Notes under the pieces: model-generated
Seen by the model: the letters and a program-made list of their open reading frames with translations, nothing else
What the model was told of the DNA's origin: nothing
Database searches by the model: none
Origin: Verrucomicrobiales bacterium
GTDB lineage: Bacteria; Verrucomicrobiota; Verrucomicrobiia; Verrucomicrobiales; DEV007
Assembly (NCBI GenBank): GCA_029213265.1
Contig: JARGNG010000002.1
Coordinates: 124,001 to 188,000 of the forward strand
Reading direction: 5' to 3'
Length of the DNA: 64,000 nt
Made by a program: the position numbers and the translations under genes
Shown: positions 41,890-50,327 of the stretch, one piece after another
Position numbering within the stretch: the first letter of the stretch is position 1
How the letters are laid out: each line of letters starts with the position of its first letter

Positions 41890-43326
41890 ATGAAGATTTT
41901 CCGTATCTATTTGATTCTCCTCTCCTTTGTCCTGTTGTCCGCGGGCTTCGCCGATGACAGACCCAACGTGGTTTGGATTGTTTCCGATGACCTCGGGCCG
42001 GAACTCGGGTGCTATGGCTATCCCGACGTCGCGACTCCGAACCTGGATCGCCTTGCGAAAGAGGGGACCCGCTTTACCCACGCCTTTTCGACGGCTCCGG
42101 TTTGTTCCTCTTCGCGGACCGCGTTTCAAACGGGCCTGTATCAAACGACCGTGGGGGGACATCATCACAATACGCGGGACAAAAAGCCGCTTCCGGATTT
42201 TGCGACGACGGTGACGGAGGAAATGCAGAAAGCCGGCTACTTTGTGAGCAACGGCCGCGGCGGCAAGGAACCGGAAACCCGACTCGCGAAATCCCATCTC
42301 AACTGGACCTACGACGCCCGCGAGTTTTTCGACGGGAATGACTGGACGCAGCGGGCAAAGGGGCAGCCGTTTTTTGCCCAGGTGCAAATCAAGGAGCCGC
42401 ATCGCGAATTCGTGAAGGCGGAGAAAGAATATCCCAATGCGCCCATTCCTCCCTACTACCCGGAGCATCCCGTAACGACCAGGGACTGGGCGAACTATCT
42501 CGCCAGCATCGAAGTGCTCGACGAGAAGGTCGGCCTGGTGATGGATCGGCTCGATGAGGAAGGGCTCGCTGACAACACGCTCGTTTTGTTCTTCGGCGAC
42601 CACGGGCGTCCTCACGTCCGGGGAAAGCAGTGGCTCTACGATGGAGGTTTGTTAGTGCCTCTCCTCGCGCGCTGGCCGGGGAGTGTGGAGGCGGGCAAGG
42701 TCGACGACCGTCTTGTTTCCCTGATCGACATGATGCCGACAACTCTCGCGGCGGCCGGCGTGAAGGCGCCGGATAACCTCGTCGGGGCGAATCTCTTTGA
42801 TCCGGATTTTTCGGGGCACGAAAAACTTTTCGCGGCACGCGACCGTTGCGGGGATGCGCCCGATCGGATTCGTTCGGTGCGGACACGCGACTTCAAATAC
42901 ATCCGCAACTTCCGCCCGGAGATTCCCTACATGCAGCACAGCGGCTACAAGCGGGCCGGGTATCCTGTCGATACGGTCATGCGAGTCCTTCACGGAGAGG
43001 GGAAATGGACTTCGCCCTTCATGGCAAAGACGCGGCCGAAGGAGGAACTCTATGACCTGAATGCCGACCCGAATGAAATGGAAAATCTCGCCGAGGATCC
43101 TGCACATGAAGAAATTCTCTCGCAGTTGCGCGGTGAAATGGATCAATGGGTCAATGAGACCGGTGACCTCGGAGCGGTCGATGAGTCTCTTTCCGTCGAT
43201 CTTGAGAAGGTCATGGCGGAAAAGTGGAAGACCTACGAAAAGAAGCAGAAGAGCCGTGGTCTCGATCCGAAAGGCTCCGACCGGGTCTACCTGGAATGGT
43301 GGGAGAAGGAGTTGGGGGTTAAGTAA
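41890..43326 (+). CDS. Sulfatase (sulfamidase-like)
   Basis: 478-residue secreted sulfatase. Metal pair D33-D34 in VWIVSDDLGPELGCYG, formylglycine motif C72-S-S-S-R, distal site FGDHGRPHVRGKQWLYDGG. Closely similar in motif order to the sulfatase at 52064-53602, which also has CxxSR and GDHGRxHxRGKQ; the two are probably paralogues. It is first of a plus-strand run: its TAA stop overlaps by one base the ATG of the next gene (TAATG), then an alpha/beta hydrolase and a ThuA-like gene follow. Likely acts on a sulfated amino-sugar or related glycan; inference from family. Confidence 0.94.
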   Translation: MKIFRIYLILLSFVLLSAGFADDRPNVVWIVSDDLGPELGCYGYPDVATPNLDRLAKEGTRFTHAFSTAPVCSSSRTAFQTGLYQTTVGGHHHNTRDKKPLPDFATTVTEEMQKAGYFVSNGRGGKEPETRLAKSHLNWTYDAREFFDGNDWTQRAKGQPFFAQVQIKEPHREFVKAEKEYPNAPIPPYYPEHPVTTRDWANYLASIEVLDEKVGLVMDRLDEEGLADNTLVLFFGDHGRPHVRGKQWLYDGGLLVPLLARWPGSVEAGKVDDRLVSLIDMMPTTLAAAGVKAPDNLVGANLFDPDFSGHEKLFAARDRCGDAPDRIRSVRTRDFKYIRNFRPEIPYMQHSGYKRAGYPVDTVMRVLHGEGKWTSPFMAKTRPKEELYDLNADPNEMENLAEDPAHEEILSQLRGEMDQWVNETGDLGAVDESLSVDLEKVMAEKWKTYEKKQKSRGLDPKGSDRVYLEWWEKELGVK

Positions 43327-44039
43327 TGCCCGCTCTTCGACTGTTTTCCCTGCCGCTTCGATCGGCTCTCCTGTTGCTCTGGTGCGGGCACTGTGGAGGT
43401 GTGAGCGGCGAGGAGGTAGCCGCCTTCACGCAAGGCGATCGTGCCAGGCAAATGGGCCTCCCGCAATCCGTGAGCGAAGCCAGCTTCGCGGAGCTCAAGG
43501 CCCATCCGCCGTTTTCCCGATCCCTTGATCTATCGGAGTCCATCATTCTCACCGGTGTCGCGAGGGTGGGGGGGACGCTGTATGCGACTCTGTTTGAAAA
43601 GGAGAGCGGGGTGACTCGCATTGTTTCCAACACTTCGAATCAGGAAGGTTGGAGACTGGTGCAACTGGGAGGGAATGAATCTGAACTCGAGACGGTGACC
43701 GCTACGGTTTCGATTTCGGGAGGGGAGGTCTTTTCGGTCCGCTACAACCAACAGCAACTTCAGCCCGGCCCGGGTGCCAGTAGAGGTATTCCCGGGGGAT
43801 CGAATTCCGGAGAAAAACCGCCCAAGCCGGAGCGCGACTACCGGGAAGGGGTGTCGGGAGACGGCTTCCGGGGACCGACGCCCCCGGACCTTGTCCGGAA
43901 ACTTTCTTTGCTGAAAGAGGATGATCGAAACCGGATCATTCATGAGATTCGGGTGATCCGTGATAAAGGCGTCAGCAGCGAGGAAAGACAGGTTATCTTC
44001 CGCCGCATGGTCGACCGGGCCGTGCAGCAACGTAGGTGA
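43326..44039 (+). CDS. Secreted hypothetical protein (PVC-specific type)
   Basis: 237 residues with a signal peptide. The central part reads A-H-P-P-F-S-R-S-L-D-L-S-E-S-I-I-L-T-G-V-A, followed by ATLFEKESGVTRIVS and EGWRLVQLGG, a small beta-rich module I have the impression of as recurring in Verrucomicrobiota, with no assigned function. The C-terminal third is Pro/Gly-rich and then charged and helical (LKEDDRNRIIHEIRVIRDKG). Translationally coupled to the upstream sulfatase by a TAATG overlap. It could be a structural or accessory envelope protein. Confidence 0.75.
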   Translation: MPALRLFSLPLRSALLLLWCGHCGGVSGEEVAAFTQGDRARQMGLPQSVSEASFAELKAHPPFSRSLDLSESIILTGVARVGGTLYATLFEKESGVTRIVSNTSNQEGWRLVQLGGNESELETVTATVSISGGEVFSVRYNQQQLQPGPGASRGIPGGSNSGEKPPKPERDYREGVSGDGFRGPTPPDLVRKLSLLKEDDRNRIIHEIRVIRDKGVSSEERQVIFRRMVDRAVQQRR

Positions 44040-44117
44040 AATGGGAGCGACCGAACAGGCACCCTCTCACCGCATCGCGGTCTTGCTGCGTCTCCCGCGA
44101 TCATTCAGATTGGAAGC

Positions 44118-44969
44118 ATGCGATGGCTCCTGTTTCTGCTCCCGGCCTTCTTTGGCTTGTCTCTCCCGGCGGAGGAGAATCCGGTCGTTCCCGGCAAGCG
44201 GAGTGTCATCCGGTTTTCAGAATCTCCCGTCCAGTCTTCGGATCCGGTTCAGGTTCGTTACCGGATCATGGCGGCAGAGAATCCGGGAGACTACGATGTA
44301 ACGAAAGAAGCCTTTGAAATCTTGCTGCCGGAAGACTGGAATCCCCGCGATCCTTATGGATTGTTCATTTGGATCGGTGCGGGAGATTCTCCCCGAATTC
44401 CGAAGGAATGGGACAAGGTGCTTGCGAAGCACCGGTTGATCTATATCGGGGCGCAGAATTCAGGAAACAAACGCAACATCTTCGATCGCATCCGGATGGC
44501 GATCGATGCCAACCACAATTTGCGGCAGCGCTACCGTATCGACGGGCGGCGCGTCTATGTGTCCGGCTTCTCGGGAGGCAGTCGCGTCGCAAGTATGCTC
44601 GGCGTGGCGTGGGGCGATATGTTCAGCGGCACAATCTGCTGTATGGGTGCCAATTTCTACACCGATGTTGCGGCACCGGATGGCAAGGTCTACGGCCTCA
44701 ATTATCTCCCCGGCGAACAATTACTCCCCCTCGTGAAACAGGCTTGTCGCTATTCGCTGATCTCTGCCGAAAATGATTTCAATCTCGCCAACACAAGAGG
44801 CGTCTACAAAAACGGATTCGTGAAGGAGGGCTTTCAGCACGTGCAATTCTTCGAAGTTCCCGGTCTTGGTCACAAAATGCCGCCGGCGGGCTGGCTCGAA
44901 AAGGCGATCCAGTTTGTGGATCAGGGAAAGGAATGGCAGGCTTCGGCAGAAAACCCCAACGTGAAATGA
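44118..44969 (+). CDS. Secreted alpha/beta hydrolase (esterase-like)
   Basis: 283 residues, signal peptide. Nucleophile elbow G-F-S-G-G-S-R near residue 154 and a late histidine in P-G-L-G-H-K-M-P-P near 259 fit a serine esterase of the poly-hydroxybutyrate-depolymerase/feruloyl-esterase-like group. The block R-R-V-Y-V-S-G-F-S-G-G is typical. The acid may be D in ISAENDFN. Its stop overlaps the next gene's start by four bases (ATGA). In a sulfatase run it may deacylate the glycan; that is inference. Confidence 0.85.
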   Translation: MRWLLFLLPAFFGLSLPAEENPVVPGKRSVIRFSESPVQSSDPVQVRYRIMAAENPGDYDVTKEAFEILLPEDWNPRDPYGLFIWIGAGDSPRIPKEWDKVLAKHRLIYIGAQNSGNKRNIFDRIRMAIDANHNLRQRYRIDGRRVYVSGFSGGSRVASMLGVAWGDMFSGTICCMGANFYTDVAAPDGKVYGLNYLPGEQLLPLVKQACRYSLISAENDFNLANTRGVYKNGFVKEGFQHVQFFEVPGLGHKMPPAGWLEKAIQFVDQGKEWQASAENPNVK

Positions 44970-45928
44970 AATACCATCTCCTCTGGCCCGTAATCACCCT
45001 GATCGCTTTCGTTGGAATCCTGCAAGCGGCTGACCGCGGCCGGGGAATCGTCCCGCGTCCCAATGATCCGGTTCCTGAAGGAGAGGTCCGGAAATTTACA
45101 GGCGATTGGGAGGGCGCCAGGCTGAGCCGGGATATTCGCATTCTCTGGCTTTCCGGTCCTGAGGATCACAGAGGTGGCGAGCATGATTACATCCGCATCA
45201 AGGAACTCTTTGTCCCGATGCTGAAGACGATCCCGCGGGTTTCGGTGGACGAAGCCTTTCAATTTCCGACCCGGGAACAGTTTGATCAGGCCGATCTCCT
45301 CATTCAGTATCTCCACCTTCCTGATCTCACGGACGAACAATTTGCGATGTACCGGGCATTTGTGGATCGCGGTGGCGCTGTCGTTTCGATTCACGAATCC
45401 TGCATCATGCGGCCCGTCGATCGCGCGGAAAAACTGGCAGCTTGCATTGGGTGCTCCTGGAAGGGAAACGATACGTCCCAATGGAGCAAATTCTCCCACG
45501 ATCACCCGCTCTTTCTCAAGACAACGCATCCCGCATTCTCCGGCCTGCCCGAATCCCTTCCCCTGAATGATGAGTCCTACTGGAATCTCCTCGCCCGTGA
45601 CAATGTCGAAGTCATCGCCGCGATTGCTCCGGCCGGCAATGCAGCGGGCCGTTCCTTTAACGAGATCCTCAAAAGTGAAGGGGTTCGCGGAGATGCCTTC
45701 TGGACCTACACCTCGGGAAAAGGAAAAGTCTTCGGAACGACGACCGGTCACTACACCTACACCTTCCACGATCCGATGTATCGCCTGCTCCTGATGCGCG
45801 GCATCGCCTGGACGCTCGATGAAAAGCCGGGACCCTTTATGCCTCTTGTTTTTGAAGGCATCACCAATGACAACGGTCTCGTTGGCACAATCGACACGAT
45901 GCTCGATTACGAAAACCGGAAACGTTGA
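44966..45928 (+). CDS. ThuA-like domain protein, exported
   Basis: 320 residues. Signal peptide ends near I-L-Q-A. A ThuA-like flavodoxin-type fold follows: DIRILWLSGPEDHRGGEHDY, a dominated strand-helix pattern with DLLIQYLHLPDL, AVVSIHESCIM, then KGKVFGTTTGHYTYTFHDP. ATG 44966 overlaps the stop of the preceding hydrolase (ATGA). ThuA proteins are named from a trehalose-utilisation locus; enzymatic role is not firmly known, though some related proteins act in sugar-acid or glycosidic-bond processing. It ends the 41890-45928 operon. Confidence 0.85.
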   Translation: MKYHLLWPVITLIAFVGILQAADRGRGIVPRPNDPVPEGEVRKFTGDWEGARLSRDIRILWLSGPEDHRGGEHDYIRIKELFVPMLKTIPRVSVDEAFQFPTREQFDQADLLIQYLHLPDLTDEQFAMYRAFVDRGGAVVSIHESCIMRPVDRAEKLAACIGCSWKGNDTSQWSKFSHDHPLFLKTTHPAFSGLPESLPLNDESYWNLLARDNVEVIAAIAPAGNAAGRSFNEILKSEGVRGDAFWTYTSGKGKVFGTTTGHYTYTFHDPMYRLLLMRGIAWTLDEKPGPFMPLVFEGITNDNGLVGTIDTMLDYENRKR

Positions 45929-46081
45929 ATTGTCTTCGGTTGATTGACCTTCTGTGCTTCCGGATATTTCGGGTGACCCGGCTGCTTCGGCCGATCGCGG
46001 AAGAAAGCGGAAAATTCGTGAAAAATTGATGTGACAAAACCGTTACCTTTGGCAAGGTCGGCCGGATCTCTGATCTTCCCC

Positions 46082-47824
46082 ATGGATACTATTGTCTTCG
46101 TTCTTAAAATTCTCGGCTCTCTGGGAGTCTTTCTCTACGGCATGAAGGTCATGTCGGAGGGCATGCAACGAACGGCTGGCGAGAGAATGCGTCGAATTCT
46201 CGCGACGATGACAGGGAACCGCTTTACCGGGATGCTGACGGGCGTCGCAACGACAGGGATGATTCAATCCTCCTCGGCAACGACCGTGATGGTCGTGAGT
46301 TTCGTCAGTGCCGGGCTGCTCACGCTGACGGAGTCGATCGGTGTGATCATGGGGGCGAATTTGGGAACGACGTTGACGGCCTGGATCATCGCGTTGGTCG
46401 GAAAGTTTTCTTTGGCCCAGTTGGCGCTTCCGATCATAGGGATTGGCTTGCCTCTTTTCTTTGCGGGGAGAAATAAGTGGCGAAGCATGGGGGAGGTCCT
46501 GATCGGATTCGGACTCCTCTTTTACGGTCTTTCCCTTCTCAAGGAGTCAGTTCCGGATCTGAAGTCGATGCTCGCGAGCACGGATCCGGCTTTGAAGGCA
46601 CAGGCAGAGGAAATTCGGGAATTCGTTGCTCAAATCAGCGGAAAAGGCTACTTCTCCATCTTCCTTTTCCTCGGGATTGGTGTTGTTTTGACCCTCGTGG
46701 TGCAATCTTCCTCCGCTGCCATGGCGATCACAGTGACGATTACCCTGCAGGGCTGGATCGGATTTCACGAATCTGCAGCCATTGTTCTGGGCGAAAATAT
46801 CGGGACGACAGTGACCGCCTGGCTTGCCTCGATCGGTGCCAGTGCCGATGCAAAGCGGGCGGCACGGGCGCACTTTGTTTTCAATATTCTCGGGGTGATC
46901 TGGATGCTACTGATCTTCTATCCCTTCACGAGTGGAGTGAGCGCACTGGGGGATATGCTTCCGGACAGTTTCCGGACAGAGAAACACGATTCCGATGTGG
47001 GCTTCAAACTGGCCATATTTCACTCTCTCTTCAACCTCTGTAATATCCTGCTTTTGATTGGTTTTGTGCCGCAGATCGCAAAGTTGGTGACCAAATGGGT
47101 GCGGGATGACAAGGAGGAAAAGCAACCGGGGCTGCAATTCATTTCGCAGTCTCTTCTCGATGTAGGGGAGCTCAATCTTCCCGAGGCAGAGAATGCTACC
47201 AGAGAGCTCGCGGGTATCACTCGCACGATGTTCAACCACTATCTCAACGTCCTGAGTCACCCTGATGAGGATTTGAGTGAAGAGGTGAAGCTCCTGAAAA
47301 ATCTGGAGGACGACGCGGATGGCCTGACCGATGACATTACGGAATATCTTGTTCGTACTTCAGCCGCAGAAATCAGTACGGACAATGCACGGGCCGTGAG
47401 CTCGATGGTGCGAATTGCTTCCGAGTTGGAAGAGATTTCGGACGTAATTTACCGATTGGTTCAGATTACGGCCCGCAAATACCGGAATGACCGGGCTTTC
47501 GGGGAGGAAGCCAGTGCGAATGTTTCTGATTTCGCAAAGACGATTGTCGAGATGATAAAAACCTATGAGCTCGCCCTGGAATCCGGGGGGGCGGACGAGG
47601 AAATATTGAAGCGTGCCGGAGAACTCGAACAAAAGACCGATCGTCTCCGCAAGGCTTACAACAAGGCATCGATGCAGCGGATGGCCTCTGCCGAGAACTC
47701 CGTGAAGACGGAAATGATCACGGTGGAGATTCACAATCAATTTGAGCTGATTGGAAACTACGCGCTCTCGATCGTAAAGTTGGCCTACGGCCTCAGTCAC
47801 GAAGAGGAAGAGCGCGAATCGTAG
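46082..47824 (+). CDS. Na/Pi-cotransporter family protein with PhoU-like tail
   Basis: 580 residues, integral membrane. Two inverted QSSSA motifs, M-I-Q-S-S-S-A-T and V-V-Q-S-S-S-A-A-M, mark the two Na/Pi-cotransport repeats, with glycine-rich hydrophobic segments (GANLGTTLTAW and GENIGTTVTAW). After about residue 350 comes a soluble PhoU-like helical domain with conserved charged residues. This NptA/YjbB type exports or imports phosphate with sodium. The upstream frame extension was rejected because ATG 46082 begins the first membrane helix. It has its own upstream region and is not clearly part of a sulfatase run. Confidence 0.94.
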   Translation: MDTIVFVLKILGSLGVFLYGMKVMSEGMQRTAGERMRRILATMTGNRFTGMLTGVATTGMIQSSSATTVMVVSFVSAGLLTLTESIGVIMGANLGTTLTAWIIALVGKFSLAQLALPIIGIGLPLFFAGRNKWRSMGEVLIGFGLLFYGLSLLKESVPDLKSMLASTDPALKAQAEEIREFVAQISGKGYFSIFLFLGIGVVLTLVVQSSSAAMAITVTITLQGWIGFHESAAIVLGENIGTTVTAWLASIGASADAKRAARAHFVFNILGVIWMLLIFYPFTSGVSALGDMLPDSFRTEKHDSDVGFKLAIFHSLFNLCNILLLIGFVPQIAKLVTKWVRDDKEEKQPGLQFISQSLLDVGELNLPEAENATRELAGITRTMFNHYLNVLSHPDEDLSEEVKLLKNLEDDADGLTDDITEYLVRTSAAEISTDNARAVSSMVRIASELEEISDVIYRLVQITARKYRNDRAFGEEASANVSDFAKTIVEMIKTYELALESGGADEEILKRAGELEQKTDRLRKAYNKASMQRMASAENSVKTEMITVEIHNQFELIGNYALSIVKLAYGLSHEEEERES

Positions 47825-47969
47825 GGGCATCAATGGCTGAGAATAGTTCCTCGCGGCCACGATGCGAACGGATCCGGCCGTGCTTGCTCCGACGAGTGGA
47901 GTATGGCCGGGCGTGATTGTGACGCAAAATCGGGTTGGCAGCCCAGCTTCTCCTGCGGCATCATAGGGC

Positions 47970-48698
47970 ATGATTTTGAATCGAATTGCACTGATTCCCC
48001 TTTCCCTGTTCGCGCTCATCGGAACGGTCACAGCCCAGGAGGAGGAAGGGTCTGCGACCAAGTCCCTTGGCGATCTCTTCAACAAGGTAAAGGATATGAA
48101 GGTGCCCGAGTCGGTCACCAACCTGCCCTCCCAGATCACTGAATTGAAGGAATCCTATCTCGAAACGGCGAAGACCGTGGAGGAACTGCGCAGCGAAGTG
48201 GAAAACCTCCGCCGCGACGTCTACGCACTCAGCAGGGAAAACGAGGAACTGAGAAAGGCGGTTGGAGTAAAAATTAAGGATGACAATCTTGCCGCGCTGC
48301 TCAAGCCCACCGAGATCAGTGCCACCGACCTCGTGACCCGCTATGCCGAAGACTCCGCACTCGCAGATGAACGCTATCGGGACAAATATCTCAAGGTGGT
48401 CGGGTTGGTCGCTGGCTTTGAAGCGGGAACCCAGTCGATCGAGATTCTTCTCCGGGCAGATGGACAGGATTCCAAGGTCCGGTGCTTTGTCCAGACTGGA
48501 GCCGACCTCTTCGTCGATGTCCTTCCCTCCCAGGGGCGCTTAATCAGCCGGAATGACCGTCGAACGCTCCTCACCGTGGGCCAGCCGGTCGCGATCATCG
48601 GAACCTGCCGCGGCGCGGGGCTCAATGTCGAAATTCTCAATGGACGGCTCGACGGGATCGTCGAAAGAGAGATCAAAGAACCTGAGCCGAAAAAGTGA
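47970..48698 (+). CDS. Exported coiled-coil / OB-fold (tRNA_anti-like) protein
   Basis: 242 residues. Signal peptide to about residue 22, then a coiled coil (about 55-100, ELKESYLETAKTVEELRSEV and following heptads), then a C-terminal OB-fold of the tRNA_anti-like type (about 115-230) with ISATDLVTRYAEDSALAD, YLKVVGLVAGFE and GQPVAIIGTCRG. Despite the family name, these exported forms do not bind tRNA as far as known. Role unknown, perhaps envelope adhesion or assembly. It is convergent with the hypothetical gene at 48796. Confidence 0.8.
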   Translation: MILNRIALIPLSLFALIGTVTAQEEEGSATKSLGDLFNKVKDMKVPESVTNLPSQITELKESYLETAKTVEELRSEVENLRRDVYALSRENEELRKAVGVKIKDDNLAALLKPTEISATDLVTRYAEDSALADERYRDKYLKVVGLVAGFEAGTQSIEILLRADGQDSKVRCFVQTGADLFVDVLPSQGRLISRNDRRTLLTVGQPVAIIGTCRGAGLNVEILNGRLDGIVEREIKEPEPKK

Positions 48699-48795
48699 TC
48701 TTTGCAGACCGGAGCTCGCAGGCACCGGGGCTTCCGGGACAGAATCCTGCTCCAGGCCAGAACGATGATTTCGCGATGGGCCTGAGCCGGAAACT

Positions 48796-49308
48796 TCAAT
48801 CATCGAATAGCAGAACTCCGCGTCCCCGGAACCGCTGACGTCCCCGCTCATTGACCTTGAAGGGCTTGTTCATGCGCAGTCGTCCCCGGAATGTGCCAAC
48901 AATGATGAAGCGCCGTTGCACCCTGACGTAAGTGCGCTTCCTTTCGCTGATGTTGTCGTAATCGGTCCCCTCGACGCGGAGGTTGACCCAGGCCGGGTAG
49001 TAGCCCGTGATGTTGGACTCGGCCAACCTGGTGCCGGGCACGCTGGTGAGGGCACCGGAAACAAATACTTTCTCATCGGTCGGGGTTCCCCGGCGATACC
49101 CATCGTAGGAAGAGTAGCGTCCGGTCCGAATTCCGCGATACGTGCCGCCGATGTTCTGGCGGACCTTGTTGTTGTTAATCTTTCCACGGACAGTCAGGTA
49201 AAACGCGCCGCCTTCGGCAGTGTTCTGGATGCCCGGAAAAAGCAAAGCGAAGACTGCACCCACAAAATAGATTGCATGGACTCTGCGAGGAGTTGGGCTT
49301 TTGCTCAT
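48796..49308 (-). CDS. Secreted hypothetical basic beta-rich protein
   Basis: 170 residues; ATG 49308 is preferred over a longer start since it gives a lysine/arginine N-region followed by a hydrophobic segment. The mature part is basic and beta-rich, with many Tyr, Arg and Gly (GGTYRGIRTGRYSSYDGYRR). I recognise no family. It is divergent from the SGNH hydrolase gene. Real-gene support comes from the signal peptide and lack of overlapping better candidates. Confidence 0.65.
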   Translation of the reverse strand: MSKSPTPRRVHAIYFVGAVFALLFPGIQNTAEGGAFYLTVRGKINNNKVRQNIGGTYRGIRTGRYSSYDGYRRGTPTDEKVFVSGALTSVPGTRLAESNITGYYPAWVNLRVEGTDYDNISERKRTYVRVQRRFIIVGTFRGRLRMNKPFKVNERGRQRFRGRGVLLFDD

Positions 49309-49469
49309 GGTGCATTCTTTCGGACATCGAACGATTGTCAATCTCCCAATTGCATGCGGAATGGCGGAGGTCGGGGAGAACGGTGTCATTCGGAAAGTAT
49401 ACCATTTCTTTTCTTCCCCTGCGTTTCCCCTTCCACGGGGGACATAGACAGTCTATTCTGCGACCCGCT

Positions 49470-50303
49470 ATGAAGTCCCGTATCGTTACCCTTTTTTCTT
49501 TCCTCTCGATCCTTTCCATTTTCGCAATCCTTCCCGGCGCGGAGAGCAAGGCCGAACCTACCAATGCCATAGAAGCAGCGGCGAAAAAGGCCGCTGCCGA
49601 AGCGGAAGTGGATTCTCAATACGCGGCTCTCGTCGAAAAACTGCCTGCGGCGGAGCGGGCCTGGGAGGAAGTGTTGCAGTCCGAGCTCGGGAACTTCTAT
49701 CTTCCGATCCACAAGAAGCAAAAGGTACAGGGGCAATCCAATGCGTGGGATTTTGTGCACGACGATCCCAATCTGCCGCGGGTCCTCCTGATCGGGGATT
49801 CCATTTCCCGTGGATACACCCGGGCAGTTCGTCGGGAAATGAAAGGGGAGGCGAACGTTCATCGCGCTCCGGCCAATTGCGGCCCGACTGCGACCGGACT
49901 GAAGAAACTGGATATCTGGCTCGGAAACGGAAAGTGGTCGGTCATTCATTTCAATTTCGGAATTCATGATCGGAAGACTCCGCCGGAGGAGTATCAGGAG
50001 CGTCTCCGGGAAATCGTGACCCGGCTTAAGGCCACCGGTGCCGTCGTGATCTGGGCCAGCACGACGCCCGTTCCTACCGACTGGAAAGAGGGGCCGGAGA
50101 TGGCAGCTGCGATTGCAGAGAAGAATCAGATTGCGGCAAAGGTGATGAAAGAGAACGGGGTCGAGATCAATGATTTGTTCACCTTCATCACCCCGCACCT
50201 TGAGGAGACTCAGAACGCCGGTGATGTCCACTTCGGCTCGAAAGGATACGATCTTCTCGGCGGCCAGGTTGCTGGGGCCATTCGCGAAGTCATCGAGAAA
50301 TGA
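49470..50303 (+). CDS. SGNH/GDSL hydrolase, exported
   Basis: 277 residues. Signal peptide, then a helical Ala/Glu-rich spacer (30-75), then the SGNH fold: G-D-S111 in VLLIGDSISRGY (nucleophile), the block III region FNFGIHD, and a C-terminal D-V-H in GDVHFGSKGYD. SGNH enzymes deacetylate or de-esterify glycans and lipids; here an acyl-glycan esterase is plausible. Start 49470 gives a clean signal peptide. It is convergent with the sulfatase gene at 50328. Confidence 0.9.
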   Translation: MKSRIVTLFSFLSILSIFAILPGAESKAEPTNAIEAAAKKAAAEAEVDSQYAALVEKLPAAERAWEEVLQSELGNFYLPIHKKQKVQGQSNAWDFVHDDPNLPRVLLIGDSISRGYTRAVRREMKGEANVHRAPANCGPTATGLKKLDIWLGNGKWSVIHFNFGIHDRKTPPEEYQERLREIVTRLKATGAVVIWASTTPVPTDWKEGPEMAAAIAEKNQIAAKVMKENGVEINDLFTFITPHLEETQNAGDVHFGSKGYDLLGGQVAGAIREVIEK

Positions 50304-50327
50304 GAAGTCGGGCGACCCCGCCGGCGA

